This document shows positions 27,816-35,714 of a DNA stretch of 64,000 nt, in pieces. The notes under the pieces were generated by a model. The model searched no databases and was not told the origin of the DNA. It worked only from the letters and a program-made list of their open reading frames with translations. How positions within the stretch are numbered: position 1 is the first letter of the stretch; each line of letters opens with the position of its first letter. Source of the DNA: Chitinophaga rupis. Its GTDB lineage: Bacteria; Bacteroidota; Bacteroidia; Chitinophagales; Chitinophagaceae. The stretch is from assembly GCF_900109685.1 (NCBI RefSeq), contig NZ_FOBB01000003.1:248001-312000 (forward strand). The letters run 5' to 3'. The position numbers and the translations under genes are program-made.

Positions 27816-28940
27816 ATGTCGTTCCTCAGTAACCTGTTCCGAAAAACCAGTCCTGCGGCATCTGACCCTCAGGATCAAACCATTCCACTTATTCCGGCGG
27901 CAAACAATACCTGGCGCATTCCACTGCTTGACCTGCGCGGGGTTACGCTTCGTATGACCGCTACCTCTTCCAACCCGCAAATGGCCATGAATGCGGTTTC
28001 GTATAACCAGGAAGATGGGAGCTCATTTGCCGGTATTTCTCCTGCGGAAAGCACTACAATTGAAGGCGGCATTACGGTAGCCACAGATGGTAAGCTGGCA
28101 CCCGGAGTATTATTTATTCCGCAAACCATGGAGCATAAGTGGGCCATTTATTTTATGGATGATACGCTGGTATTTGTACGCAGCTGGCTTAGACAGGTGC
28201 TGGTAACCGCTACTACTGTACAGCAGCACAACCAGCTAACTGTTAAAAGCATTACCGGTAAGTTCCTGGAAGATGAAACCCCTGCTTTTACCAGGGCCAT
28301 TGTGCGCTTTTTGCTGATGAATTACGGCATTGGCGAAGTGGTGCCTGCGCCGCTGCCGGCCGCGTTAAAAGATAAACCGCGCGAGGCGGCCTTATGGGCT
28401 TTTTCCGTTTACGGCAAGCTGGCGCAGATAGGCACCTTTAATGAAAACTTTGTACCGGTTGTAAGCAAACCATTACGCTCTCACTCCCTGTTACATATTG
28501 CTGTGGCCAGAAGCAATATGCCGGATATTGAAAAATATGTACTGGAAGGCATTCCGGTAAACAGCCTGGCCAGGGATGGTTTGGCGCCCCTGCACTGGAG
28601 CCTGGCCTGTGAAACTACAGAGCCTATGGAAAAGCTGCTGGCGCTGGGCGCCGATCCCAATGTACGCTCTGCCGAAGGCGCTACACCTGTTATGAATGCC
28701 GTACAATCCAATGCTGCCAGGCATTTTAACCTGCTGGTGCTAGCCGGAGCCGATGTGAATGCGGCAGATGCACGCGGGTTCACCGCCCTGCACCGCGCGG
28801 CCGAAATGGGCCATGTACATATGGTAAGGCTGCTGCTGGAAAACAGGGCCAACCGGCATGCAGTAGCAATGGATCATACGGCGTTATCATTAGCGGAGGC
28901 TATGAAACGCACAGAGATCATTGAGCTGCTACGCGATTAA
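27816..28940 (+). CDS. Ankyrin-repeat protein with unassigned N-terminal domain
   Basis: This 374-residue protein has no signal peptide and is probably cytoplasmic. The N-terminal 200 residues form a beta-rich domain I cannot assign. The C-terminal region (about 215-374) has four to five ankyrin units, e.g. SLLHIAVARSNMPDIEKYVLEG, GLAPLHWSLACETTEPMEKLL, GATPVMNAVQSNAARHFNLLV and GFTALHRAAEMGHVHMVRLLL. These mediate protein binding. A GTG three codons earlier (27807) is possible, but the ATG at 27816 is preferred. Its stop is only 8 bases from the convergent GH43 stop, and no terminator is visible between them. Confidence 0.85.
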   Translation: MSFLSNLFRKTSPAASDPQDQTIPLIPAANNTWRIPLLDLRGVTLRMTATSSNPQMAMNAVSYNQEDGSSFAGISPAESTTIEGGITVATDGKLAPGVLFIPQTMEHKWAIYFMDDTLVFVRSWLRQVLVTATTVQQHNQLTVKSITGKFLEDETPAFTRAIVRFLLMNYGIGEVVPAPLPAALKDKPREAALWAFSVYGKLAQIGTFNENFVPVVSKPLRSHSLLHIAVARSNMPDIEKYVLEGIPVNSLARDGLAPLHWSLACETTEPMEKLLALGADPNVRSAEGATPVMNAVQSNAARHFNLLVLAGADVNAADARGFTALHRAAEMGHVHMVRLLLENRANRHAVAMDHTALSLAEAMKRTEIIELLRD

Positions 28941-28948
28941 TACAAGCT

Positions 28949-29857
28949 TTACTTTACCGGCACTACGCCCTCAGAGGTCATCTGCACCCGTTTCAACGTA
29001 CCATCTGCATTATAGAACAGGTAATCGATACATACGGAGCGGCGGTAGCTATCGCCATGCGGGGGCAAACCGCCATTGTGATAAATAAAGTAAGTGAGGC
29101 CCTTGTATTCCAGCAGGGCCGGTGAGTTGGTCTGGCAGTTACCTGCTATTTCATTTACAATACCTTTAAACTCCCAGGGGCCATGAATGCTGCGGCTCAT
29201 GGCATAGGCTACCTTTTCCGGGAACTGGTAACCATATAACAGGTAATACCAGCTGCCCTGTTTATGGATCCAGGCGCCTTCTGAAAAATCAGGCAGGTCT
29301 ACTTTTTTTATCTCTCCATCCAGCTCTGTCATGTTCTCCTTCAGCTTTGCATAATAACACATTCCATTGCCCCAGAACAAGTACGCCTGCCCGTCATCAT
29401 CAATGATCACAGTGGGGTCTATATCATCTTTATCACTATCAATAAAGGTCGTCATGTCATTACTTACCAGCGCTGATCCGCGGGCATCTTTATACGGCCC
29501 TTCCGGGCGGTCTGCCACGGCTACACCTATTGCGCGGCCGGGAATAGTATTATGTTCCACCGCTACATACCAGAAGAATTTGCCGTGGCGCTCAATGACC
29601 TGCGAGGCCCAGGCACCGCCCTTTACCCATTTGAAATCCGCGGCTTTTAAGGGAATAGGATGTTCTGTCCAGTTAACCATGTCTGTTGAAGAAAAACACA
29701 ACCACTCATTCATGACATATTTGTATTCGCCGGGCGGCGCTTCATCATGACCGGTATACATATATACCTTATCGTTAAAAACAATGGCGGCTGGATCTGC
29801 GGTGAACTTATGCCTGATCACCGGGTTACCGGCAGGCGTTTGATGCTTGTTGTCCAT
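28949..29857 (-). CDS. Glycoside hydrolase family 43 protein
   Basis: This is a 302-residue five-bladed propeller enzyme. The GH43 catalytic triad is visible: Asp21 in FTADPAAIVFNDKVYMYTGHDE, Asp147 in DIDPTVIIDDDGQAYLFWGN and Glu193 in FSEGAWIHKQGSWYYLLYG. Members are mostly beta-xylosidases or alpha-L-arabinofuranosidases. There is no signal peptide, so it probably works in the cytoplasm on imported oligosaccharides. It lies 41 bases after a DUF2809 gene and is not next to a SusC/D pair, so it may serve the SUS locus further upstream. Confidence 0.93.
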   Translation of the reverse strand: MDNKHQTPAGNPVIRHKFTADPAAIVFNDKVYMYTGHDEAPPGEYKYVMNEWLCFSSTDMVNWTEHPIPLKAADFKWVKGGAWASQVIERHGKFFWYVAVEHNTIPGRAIGVAVADRPEGPYKDARGSALVSNDMTTFIDSDKDDIDPTVIIDDDGQAYLFWGNGMCYYAKLKENMTELDGEIKKVDLPDFSEGAWIHKQGSWYYLLYGYQFPEKVAYAMSRSIHGPWEFKGIVNEIAGNCQTNSPALLEYKGLTYFIYHNGGLPPHGDSYRRSVCIDYLFYNADGTLKRVQMTSEGVVPVK

Positions 29858-29898
29858 TATTCAGCTATTTAAAGTACAGAATAACGGGAAGGCAACAA

Positions 29899-30288
29899 TT
29901 ATTGTACCGGCAAAACCCGCGCTGGTATTAACTTATCAAGCAACAGGATCAATAAAACGCCCAGCGTGTAGGCCACTATATCCGTCCATTCAAAATGGTT
30001 ACCTATTACAATATTGGCCAGGCGTGAATGCTGCAGGCCCAAATGTTTCACCAGGTTAAAGTACTGCAGCGTTTCTATTAAATAAGCGAACAGCAAAACA
30101 CCAATGGCTAAGGGTTTCACCGGCGCCTGTAAAAAGGTGCTTACAAAACAGTACAGCAGTATCACTACTAAAAAATCGCCAAAATAAGGGCGTATAAAAC
30201 TATCGTGCACATACACGGCAATCAGCACTTCTGTAATAAATAACAATACGGTGAGCACAAAAAATTTCCAGCTGAAACGAAACTGCAT
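29899..30288 (-). CDS. DUF2809 family membrane protein
   Basis: This is an integral membrane protein of about 129 residues with four or five hydrophobic helices: FFVLTVLLFITEVLIAVYV, FLVVILLYCFVSTFL, PLAIGVLLFAYLIETLQYF and VAYTLGVLLILLLDKL. The conserved IRPYFGDFLVVILLY and LGNHFEWTDIVAYTLG-like segments match DUF2809, a family loosely similar to VanZ-type proteins. Function is unknown. The frame extends to a TTG at 30324, but the ATG at 30288 is the more natural start. It lies downstream of the histidine kinase terminator and upstream of GH43. Confidence 0.85.
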   Translation of the reverse strand: MQFRFSWKFFVLTVLLFITEVLIAVYVHDSFIRPYFGDFLVVILLYCFVSTFLQAPVKPLAIGVLLFAYLIETLQYFNLVKHLGLQHSRLANIVIGNHFEWTDIVAYTLGVLLILLLDKLIPARVLPVQ

Positions 30289-30342
30289 AGGTAAAGGATT
30301 GCCGCAAAGATAGTATTTGCGCAAGAACAGTTTATAAAAACA

Positions 30343-30372
30343 AAATGCAGCGCCCGTTACGGTGCTGCATTT
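30343..30372 (-). terminator. Rho-independent terminator of the kaiB-histidine kinase unit
   Basis: The arms 30343-30354 and 30361-30372 (AAATGCAGCGCC and near-complement with one G-T wobble) are followed on the minus strand by a T-rich tail. The AATGCAGCG core resembles the hairpins at 13737 and 18231. Confidence 0.8.
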
Positions 30373-30405
30373 GCTTTTTTCCCTGTGACTTGCATTAAAT
30401 TTCCG

Positions 30406-31689
30406 CTAAAATTGCTGTAGTGGCAACACTACAATAAATTCTGAACCTATTCCCTCAATACTATGTGCGGTAATTAAACCGCCGTGTTTATCTACAATCT
30501 TTTTTGCGATGGCCAACCCGATGCCGGTACCTTCATACATACCCCGCGGGTTTAAGCGGCCAAAGAGCGAAAAAATATTACTCATATATTTCTCATCAAA
30601 ACCAATGCCGTTATCTTTTATAGAGATGCGGCAAAAAGGGCCATCGTGCTGTTCCGGCGCTTCAAAGCTGCGGGAGTGAATGCGGCGCCCGCTGATAAAA
30701 ACGCTGGGCGATACATTTTGCCGGGAGAACTTGATGGCATTGCTGATCATGTTCTGGAACAGCTGCCGGATCTGCCCTCTGTTGGCTTCTATGGCAGGCA
30801 GCTCCTCTATTGTAATGTTGGCCCCTTTTTCCTGGATGATGAGCTCATAATCTTCCAGCAGGTCGTTCATCAGCTGCTGCAGCTCAATATGCTCATATTT
30901 GATCTGGTTAGAGGATAACATAGAGTAGTTCAATATATCATCCATCAGCTGCTTCATTCTTTCTGATGAGCTAATGATCTTATTCAGGTACATATGCGCA
31001 TCTTCAGAAAGGCCGTTGATCTTTTTCTTCAGCAGGCTGGAAAACATCTGGATCTTACGCAGCGGCTCCTGCAGGTCGTGCGAGGCTACGGATGCAAACT
31101 GCTGCAGGTCGTGATTGCTGAGCTCCAGTGCATGATTGATCTGCTCCAGCTTATCGTTCTGCTGCTTTAGCTGCCGTTGTGTTTCTTTTTCCGCGGTAAG
31201 ATCAGTGATGATGATACTGATGGCAAAACCACCGTCCAGCTCCAGCTTAGTGAGGGACAGCTGTACGGTTAAACCTTCCTGCGCATTTTTCAGCACCACT
31301 TCCCCAATGGTATCTTCCATCCATCCTTTTTCCTGCAGCTGTTCAAAGTGGCCCTGGTATTCCGGCTTCACAAACTGGCCGAAAGCAAGGCCTATTACGC
31401 CGGAGAGAGGAGTATCTATCATATTGGCAAAGCGGGAGTTACTATAAAGTATAGTACCTTCTTTGCTGATAGTAACAGCGCCTTGTGCCATTTTCTCTAT
31501 AAAGCGGCGATAGGTAAGATCTGTACTGGTTAATGTGTACATCTCATTGCCCAGCTCCCCCTCTACTATCAAAGCATCTACTTCCCCGGAACGGATGGCG
31601 GCTATTGTATCTCTTGCTTCTTCCAACGCAACACGCAATTGCTGCACCTCTTGCTGCAGCGTTTCATATGACGGTTTGCCTTTTTCCAT
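30406..31689 (-). CDS. PAS-domain sensor histidine kinase
   Basis: This 427-residue soluble kinase has an N-terminal coiled coil (SYETLQQEVQQLRVALEEARDTIAAIRSGEVDALIVEG) and a PAS domain (about 60-175; GTILYSNSRFANMI). A second coiled coil leads to a HisKA domain with the phospho-acceptor in ASHDLQEPLRKI. The HATPase domain has its N box (QNMISNAIKFS), G1 (DNGIGFD) and G2 (GTGIGLAIAKK). No transmembrane segment is seen, so it senses an internal signal. The frame opens earlier at a TTG (31761), but that would overlap kaiB; the ATG at 31689 starts 16 bases after the kaiB stop. No response regulator gene is adjacent. Confidence 0.95.
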   Translation of the reverse strand: MEKGKPSYETLQQEVQQLRVALEEARDTIAAIRSGEVDALIVEGELGNEMYTLTSTDLTYRRFIEKMAQGAVTISKEGTILYSNSRFANMIDTPLSGVIGLAFGQFVKPEYQGHFEQLQEKGWMEDTIGEVVLKNAQEGLTVQLSLTKLELDGGFAISIIITDLTAEKETQRQLKQQNDKLEQINHALELSNHDLQQFASVASHDLQEPLRKIQMFSSLLKKKINGLSEDAHMYLNKIISSSERMKQLMDDILNYSMLSSNQIKYEHIELQQLMNDLLEDYELIIQEKGANITIEELPAIEANRGQIRQLFQNMISNAIKFSRQNVSPSVFISGRRIHSRSFEAPEQHDGPFCRISIKDNGIGFDEKYMSNIFSLFGRLNPRGMYEGTGIGLAIAKKIVDKHGGLITAHSIEGIGSEFIVVLPLQQF

Positions 31690-31705
31690 ACTTATGTTGT
31701 AAATC

Positions 31706-32035
31706 TCAGGTTGTAAGTCGCAATTCCTGTAGTATTTTCTGGCAGTTGGACATATTACCAACCAGGGTTTTTGCGGATAAGGGTGTTTTTATAATGAGTG
31801 AAGGCACGGCTGTAATGTGTTCTTTCTGCGCCAGCTCATGATCCTGGAAAATATCAATCACCTCTAAAGCATACCTTCCTTTAATATAGGTATCGCACAC
31901 ACTGATCAGGTTTAACACAGCTTTGGCGGAGTTAGCGGATGCTCCGCTAATGAACAGGCGCAATGAATACTCTGCGCTCCCGCTATCATCATTTGTCACT
32001 CCTATCGTATTATCTTCTGCATGTACTCCTTTCAT
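31706..32035 (-). CDS. kaiB: KaiB-family protein
   Basis: This 109-residue protein matches KaiB from about residue 23: SLRLFISGASANSAKAVLNLISVCDTYIKGRYALEVIDIFQDHELAQKEHITAVPSLIIKTPLSAKTLVGNMSN. These are the thioredoxin-like strand, the helix and the conserved ALEVIDI and AVPSLI segments. In cyanobacteria KaiB binds KaiC and switches fold during the circadian cycle; in other bacteria KaiB homologues often serve stress signalling. No kaiC is in the window. It is directly followed by a PAS histidine kinase, probably its signalling partner. The first 20 residues are a non-conserved acidic extension. Confidence 0.92.
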   Translation of the reverse strand: MKGVHAEDNTIGVTNDDSGSAEYSLRLFISGASANSAKAVLNLISVCDTYIKGRYALEVIDIFQDHELAQKEHITAVPSLIIKTPLSAKTLVGNMSNCQKILQELRLTT

Positions 32036-32342
32036 GTTCAGTTATTTTAGGGGCTTATCACTAACAGGAATTTACCCGGTGGACTTAATAAAAAGATATG
32101 GTTTTAAAACAGGAAAAGGCAAATGCCGTGCCAGTGCAAGCCATTTACATGCTTTATATATGGGGAAATTGCTACCCAAACTGAAGAAACCTGCTAAATA
32201 TAAGGCGGCTATAATCGCCACCAGCGGCCCTTATGCCATCATCAGCCCCCTCAACTCCCTGAATATGAAATGCCGCCGGCAGTATAAGAACCGCCGGCGG
32301 CATTTCATGTTGCACAAATTGTGTATTTGTGTGTTCTATTTT
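32036..32342. other. Intergenic region with promoter area and hairpin
   Basis: This 307-base gap separates kaiB from the GH71/99-like gene upstream of it on the same strand. It should contain the kaiB promoter, but no convincing TAnnTTTG pair was found. The hairpin at 32265-32308 closes the preceding operon. No gene is seen; the long plus-strand open frame across it is antisense to kaiB and to GH71/99. Confidence 0.6.
32265..32308 (-). terminator. Terminator-like hairpin, 16-bp perfect stem
   Basis: The arms 32265-32280 and 32293-32308 (ATGAAATGCCGCCGGC and its complement) enclose a 12-base loop, 34 bases past the stop of the GH71/99-like gene. There is no T-run behind it on the minus strand, so it may act as an mRNA-end stabiliser rather than a classical terminator. 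Confidence 0.7.
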
Positions 32343-34073
32343 TTACTGGTTCACCCGGAATTTTTCCGTGGCGCCGGCAGTGGTGCGGGTACAGGTCATA
32401 GGCTGGGTACCGTTTTCCCCGGAAATAAATGCCCCATTGTTGCCTTTCAGGGAAATGGTGCCATCGGCATTAGCTATCCAGTCAAACTGCTCCCAGCCGC
32501 CAATGGCAGTACGGTTGCAGGTTATGGCCTGAGTACCGTTCTCAGAAGATACGTATTTGCCCAGGTTCTGCAGGGCTACTTTGCCGTTGCCCGCATTCAC
32601 CACAGTGAACTGTTCCCAGGGACCAACGGCCGTACGGTTACAGTTCATAGCCTGGGTGGCATTTTCGCTGCATACATACAGGTTATTGGCTGCCTTCAGG
32701 GTAATGGTTTGCCCAAAGGGTATATTGCCATTATTGTTGCCCACTATAGGCTGGGTGGGGCGTGTAGCCGTAAGGCCCAGCTGTCCTTTCAGCATACGGG
32801 CCCCATCGCCGGTAAGGCGCAAGTAATAGTCTGCGGAACAGGCTACCCCATCCTCATCCAATGCCCAGAAGCCGGAGCCGGCGGGCACAAAGGAGGCATT
32901 TTCCGCTGTTTTGGCGATCTGGTTCCCCTCATTGTACTCATCGAACATAGAGATGTAAATGCCCTGGGCGCCTACACGTACCATGTTATAAAATTGGCGC
33001 CACATAAAGTCGCCATGCGCACGCTGGCGTTCCTGCAGGTCGCCGGGCAGCACGCAGGGCTGGTAGTCGATACCGTTCTGGTTACAGTAAGCCTGGTCGC
33101 CGATGTTCACGTTGTTGTAGAAATTGTCGGATTCACCGGCGCTGCCAATACGGCCTACCATCCAGGGTGATAGCATGTTGAATGCCCTGTATACATCCAG
33201 GAAGCCGGTACGGGAATCGGAGTTGGCCGGTGCTGTACGCCACCAGGTGGGTACACCGCCAATTACATAACAGCCCTGGCCTTTAAACCAGTTAATTACA
33301 TCCAGGCAGGCAGCGGCGGAAAAATTGTGGTTGTTGTCGTTAAAGCCAAAGCCCCAGATACATACTACCGGCTTGCCATTTTGCACGGCATACGCGCTGG
33401 ATGAGGTGTAGGCTTTCATTTTGTTGGTCCAGTCGGTTTTTATTTCCGATTGCATGTTGGTCCAGCCGCTTACATCATACATAATGTAAAATTTGCGGCC
33501 ATAGGTTTCCGCAGCTGTTTTCACCTTGGCGGTAATGGCATCGCGCACCGGCCCTTCGCCGCCCGTGGGGTTGAAGCGTTGCAATGCGGCGCAGTCAATA
33601 CCGTATTGCTGCATCCATTGAAATTGTACGTTCACAGTCTGGTCTGTGAAGGATGAAAATAAACGCGCCTGCTGCCCGTTGCCCAGGTTAGGGAAGCTGG
33701 TGGCAAAGGTGGTGGTGTAATCCCTTACATCCGGCCATGATTTCATGCCTTTGTTGGTGGGTGAGGGTGACTGGCCCCAGTCCTGGGTCCAGTGCCACCA
33801 GGCGTTAATGGGCGATCCGTCGCCGATACAGGCAAACCAGCCCTGGTAACCAACGGTCACCTTTCCCACTACGTCGCCCACCGGGGAGGCTAAAGGGGTG
33901 GCAGCCATTTTGTTCAGCGTAGCGCCTTCTTTTAATTGTTTTTCGAGGTCCTGCTTGGAGCAGGCGGCCAGCAGGCCAATAGCAAAGAATAACAGTACAT
34001 TCCTCCAGTTAATGGATAACGTGGAATACCGCCGTATGCTGCCGGCGAACGCATTTTTGGTGCTCGTTTTCAT
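32343..34073 (-). CDS. GH71/99-like glycoside hydrolase with C-terminal fascin-like beta-trefoil
   Basis: This is a 576-residue exported lipoprotein (signal with LLAACSKQ). Residues about 65-430 form a GH71/99-like barrel ([37 protein letters not shown], and the acidic motif [12 protein letters not shown] that probably supplies catalytic groups). The last 125 residues hold three copies of a unit like SENxTQAMxCNRTAxGxWEQF, the three lobes of a fascin/ricin-type beta-trefoil, probably carbohydrate-binding. It is the last gene of a SUS locus, next to a related enzyme without the trefoil. GH71 and GH99 members cleave alpha-glucans or alpha-mannans by endo action; the precise substrate here is unknown. 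Confidence 0.88.
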   Translation of the reverse strand: MKTSTKNAFAGSIRRYSTLSINWRNVLLFFAIGLLAACSKQDLEKQLKEGATLNKMAATPLASPVGDVVGKVTVGYQGWFACIGDGSPINAWWHWTQDWGQSPSPTNKGMKSWPDVRDYTTTFATSFPNLGNGQQARLFSSFTDQTVNVQFQWMQQYGIDCAALQRFNPTGGEGPVRDAITAKVKTAAETYGRKFYIMYDVSGWTNMQSEIKTDWTNKMKAYTSSSAYAVQNGKPVVCIWGFGFNDNNHNFSAAACLDVINWFKGQGCYVIGGVPTWWRTAPANSDSRTGFLDVYRAFNMLSPWMVGRIGSAGESDNFYNNVNIGDQAYCNQNGIDYQPCVLPGDLQERQRAHGDFMWRQFYNMVRVGAQGIYISMFDEYNEGNQIAKTAENASFVPAGSGFWALDEDGVACSADYYLRLTGDGARMLKGQLGLTATRPTQPIVGNNNGNIPFGQTITLKAANNLYVCSENATQAMNCNRTAVGPWEQFTVVNAGNGKVALQNLGKYVSSENGTQAITCNRTAIGGWEQFDWIANADGTISLKGNNGAFISGENGTQPMTCTRTTAGATEKFRVNQ

Positions 34074-34090
34074 TTTACAGGGTTTTGAGT

Positions 34091-34149
34091 GAATTACGAA
34101 TTGTCAATTACGAACCAGGTTCAATTACGAATTATTCAATTACGAATTG
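34091..34149. repeat. CAATTACGAATT short tandem repeats
   Basis: Four copies of AATTACGAA(T/C)-type units lie at about 34091, 34105, 34122 and 34138, spaced 14-17 bases apart in the spacer between the two GH71/99-like genes. A degenerate copy (CATCACGAATTG) follows near 34180. Confidence 0.8.
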
Positions 34150-34311
34150 AGTACTGCGCGATTGAAGTATACCATGGTTCATCACGAATTGATAGCTCGT
34201 AACGGAGATAGGGTTTCTGAAAAGGTTTTTAATATGGTTTATGGATTTAAGGCTTGTTATGAATGGTTTTTAAAATATGGTTTGCGCTTTTGTTTTAGTT
34301 TTACTTGTTGT

Positions 34312-34362
34312 TATGCTTTGCGCTTTATGCTTTGCGCTTTCTGCTTTCTGCTTTCTACTTTG
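34312..34362. repeat. GCTTTATGCTTT-type repeat island
   Basis: Reiterated TGCTTTGCGCTTTATGCTTT and CTGCTTTCTGCTTT units lie just after the stop of the 34370-35647 gene in the same SUS operon. The unit is the same as in the islands at 4118-4297 and 37285-37382. Confidence 0.82.
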
Positions 34363-34369
34363 CGCGCGT

Positions 34370-35647
34370 TTAGCGCACCGGCATTACCGTAGTTAACGGT
34401 TTCTCCTTCCGTAGCATTTTTGCAGCTTCGCCGGTGAGCCATAAGTACAGATCTGATGGTTGCCCATCCATATTAATGAACGATACGTTCTTAGCTACCG
34501 GTGGATTATCCGATACTTTAAAAATGGCGGTGCCTTCATTCACTTCATCAAACATGGCTACGTAGATCATGCCTGCGCCGGCCAGTATGGCGGTTGACAG
34601 CTGCTGCCAGTAGAAGCGGCCGCCCTGGCGGGGTATGGAGCCTACGGGTTTTACATCGTCCGGGAACTCATACTTACTCAGGTTATGCCAGCTGAACCCA
34701 GGACAAACGCATGGCACATACTCAATATTGTTCCGGCGGCACCATTCCATATCATCCACTATCATGTCGCGGTAGCGGTCCATATCATTATGCAATAAGG
34801 GCGAAAAGCGCTGCACCATCCAGGGCAGAATTATGTCGGCCTTTTTAATGATGGTGTGTAAATAGGGATCATGAATACAATCTGCATTCAGCTCCCGCCA
34901 TGCAGTGGGCACGCCTAACATTACCGTGCAGTTGCCATAAACAGGATCGTTCTTCAAAAAATCTATTAACCTTTCCAGGCCAATGTTGCGGATATCATAA
35001 GGCCGGTCCGGAAAACCAATACCCCAGATGCATACTACCGGTTTACCATTCTCATGCAGGTAAGTATTGGCACCGCTTTGGCGGGTTACTTTCAGGGTGT
35101 CTACTAAATATTTCCAGTCTTCAATAATAGCGGAACAATCTTCTCCCTTACCTTTTAAACCAGACAGGTCGTACATTACGGCAATAGCTCTTTTGTATTT
35201 GGAAGCTGCTTCCAGCGCATTGCCAAGAATAGTGGCGGCTTCTTTTTTGCCGCTGCCTTCGCGTGTTACGTTAAAGAAGCGCTGCATAAACACACCATCT
35301 ACTCCATATTGCTGCATCCATTTAAAATGCAGGTCTACTGTACTTTTATCCAGTGAGCTAAAGAAGCGGGCTTTACTGCCGTCTTTTAAAACAAAGGGGG
35401 TTTCATAAGTTTTTTCGTATTCGCTTACATCCGGCCAGGCATCTATACCACTACGTTCTTCGCTTCCGTAAGCATAGCGCCGGGCAGCGGAGCCGTCTCC
35501 TGCCGCCCGGAACCAACCCTGGTACCCCGCCATAATCAAACCCTTGTAGCTGGGGTAGAGCGTTTTTTCACTATGCTTTTGAGCAATTGATGACGTGGAA
35601 TAATAACATAAAAAAAGGCTGATAAAAAAAGATACTATTCTCTGCAT
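34370..35647 (-). CDS. GH71/99-like glycoside hydrolase
   Basis: This 425-residue exported protein has a signal peptide to about residue 22 (SIAQ). Its catalytic domain is related to that of the 32343-34073 protein: [65 protein letters not shown], and the acidic motif VAMFDEVNEGTAI. It lacks the C-terminal trefoil of its neighbour. It follows the SusD gene by 67 bases and precedes the second enzyme by 296 bases of repeats. The pair probably attack one polymer in different ways. The specificity of this bacterial branch is not known to me. Confidence 0.88.
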   Translation of the reverse strand: MQRIVSFFISLFLCYYSTSSIAQKHSEKTLYPSYKGLIMAGYQGWFRAAGDGSAARRYAYGSEERSGIDAWPDVSEYEKTYETPFVLKDGSKARFFSSLDKSTVDLHFKWMQQYGVDGVFMQRFFNVTREGSGKKEAATILGNALEAASKYKRAIAVMYDLSGLKGKGEDCSAIIEDWKYLVDTLKVTRQSGANTYLHENGKPVVCIWGIGFPDRPYDIRNIGLERLIDFLKNDPVYGNCTVMLGVPTAWRELNADCIHDPYLHTIIKKADIILPWMVQRFSPLLHNDMDRYRDMIVDDMEWCRRNNIEYVPCVCPGFSWHNLSKYEFPDDVKPVGSIPRQGGRFYWQQLSTAILAGAGMIYVAMFDEVNEGTAIFKVSDNPPVAKNVSFINMDGQPSDLYLWLTGEAAKMLRKEKPLTTVMPVR

Positions 35648-35714
35648 GGTTTCACATAAAACGGTTAAAAGTAAGTGGTTAGCGGCGGAAGCTTTCCACC
35701 GCTAACCACGCTTA

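Noticed and set aside
31923..33170. Plus-strand open frame of 415 codons
   Set aside because: It overlaps kaiB, a hairpin and the GH71/99-like gene in antisense. The translation shows no domain and reads as a shadow of the opposite strand.
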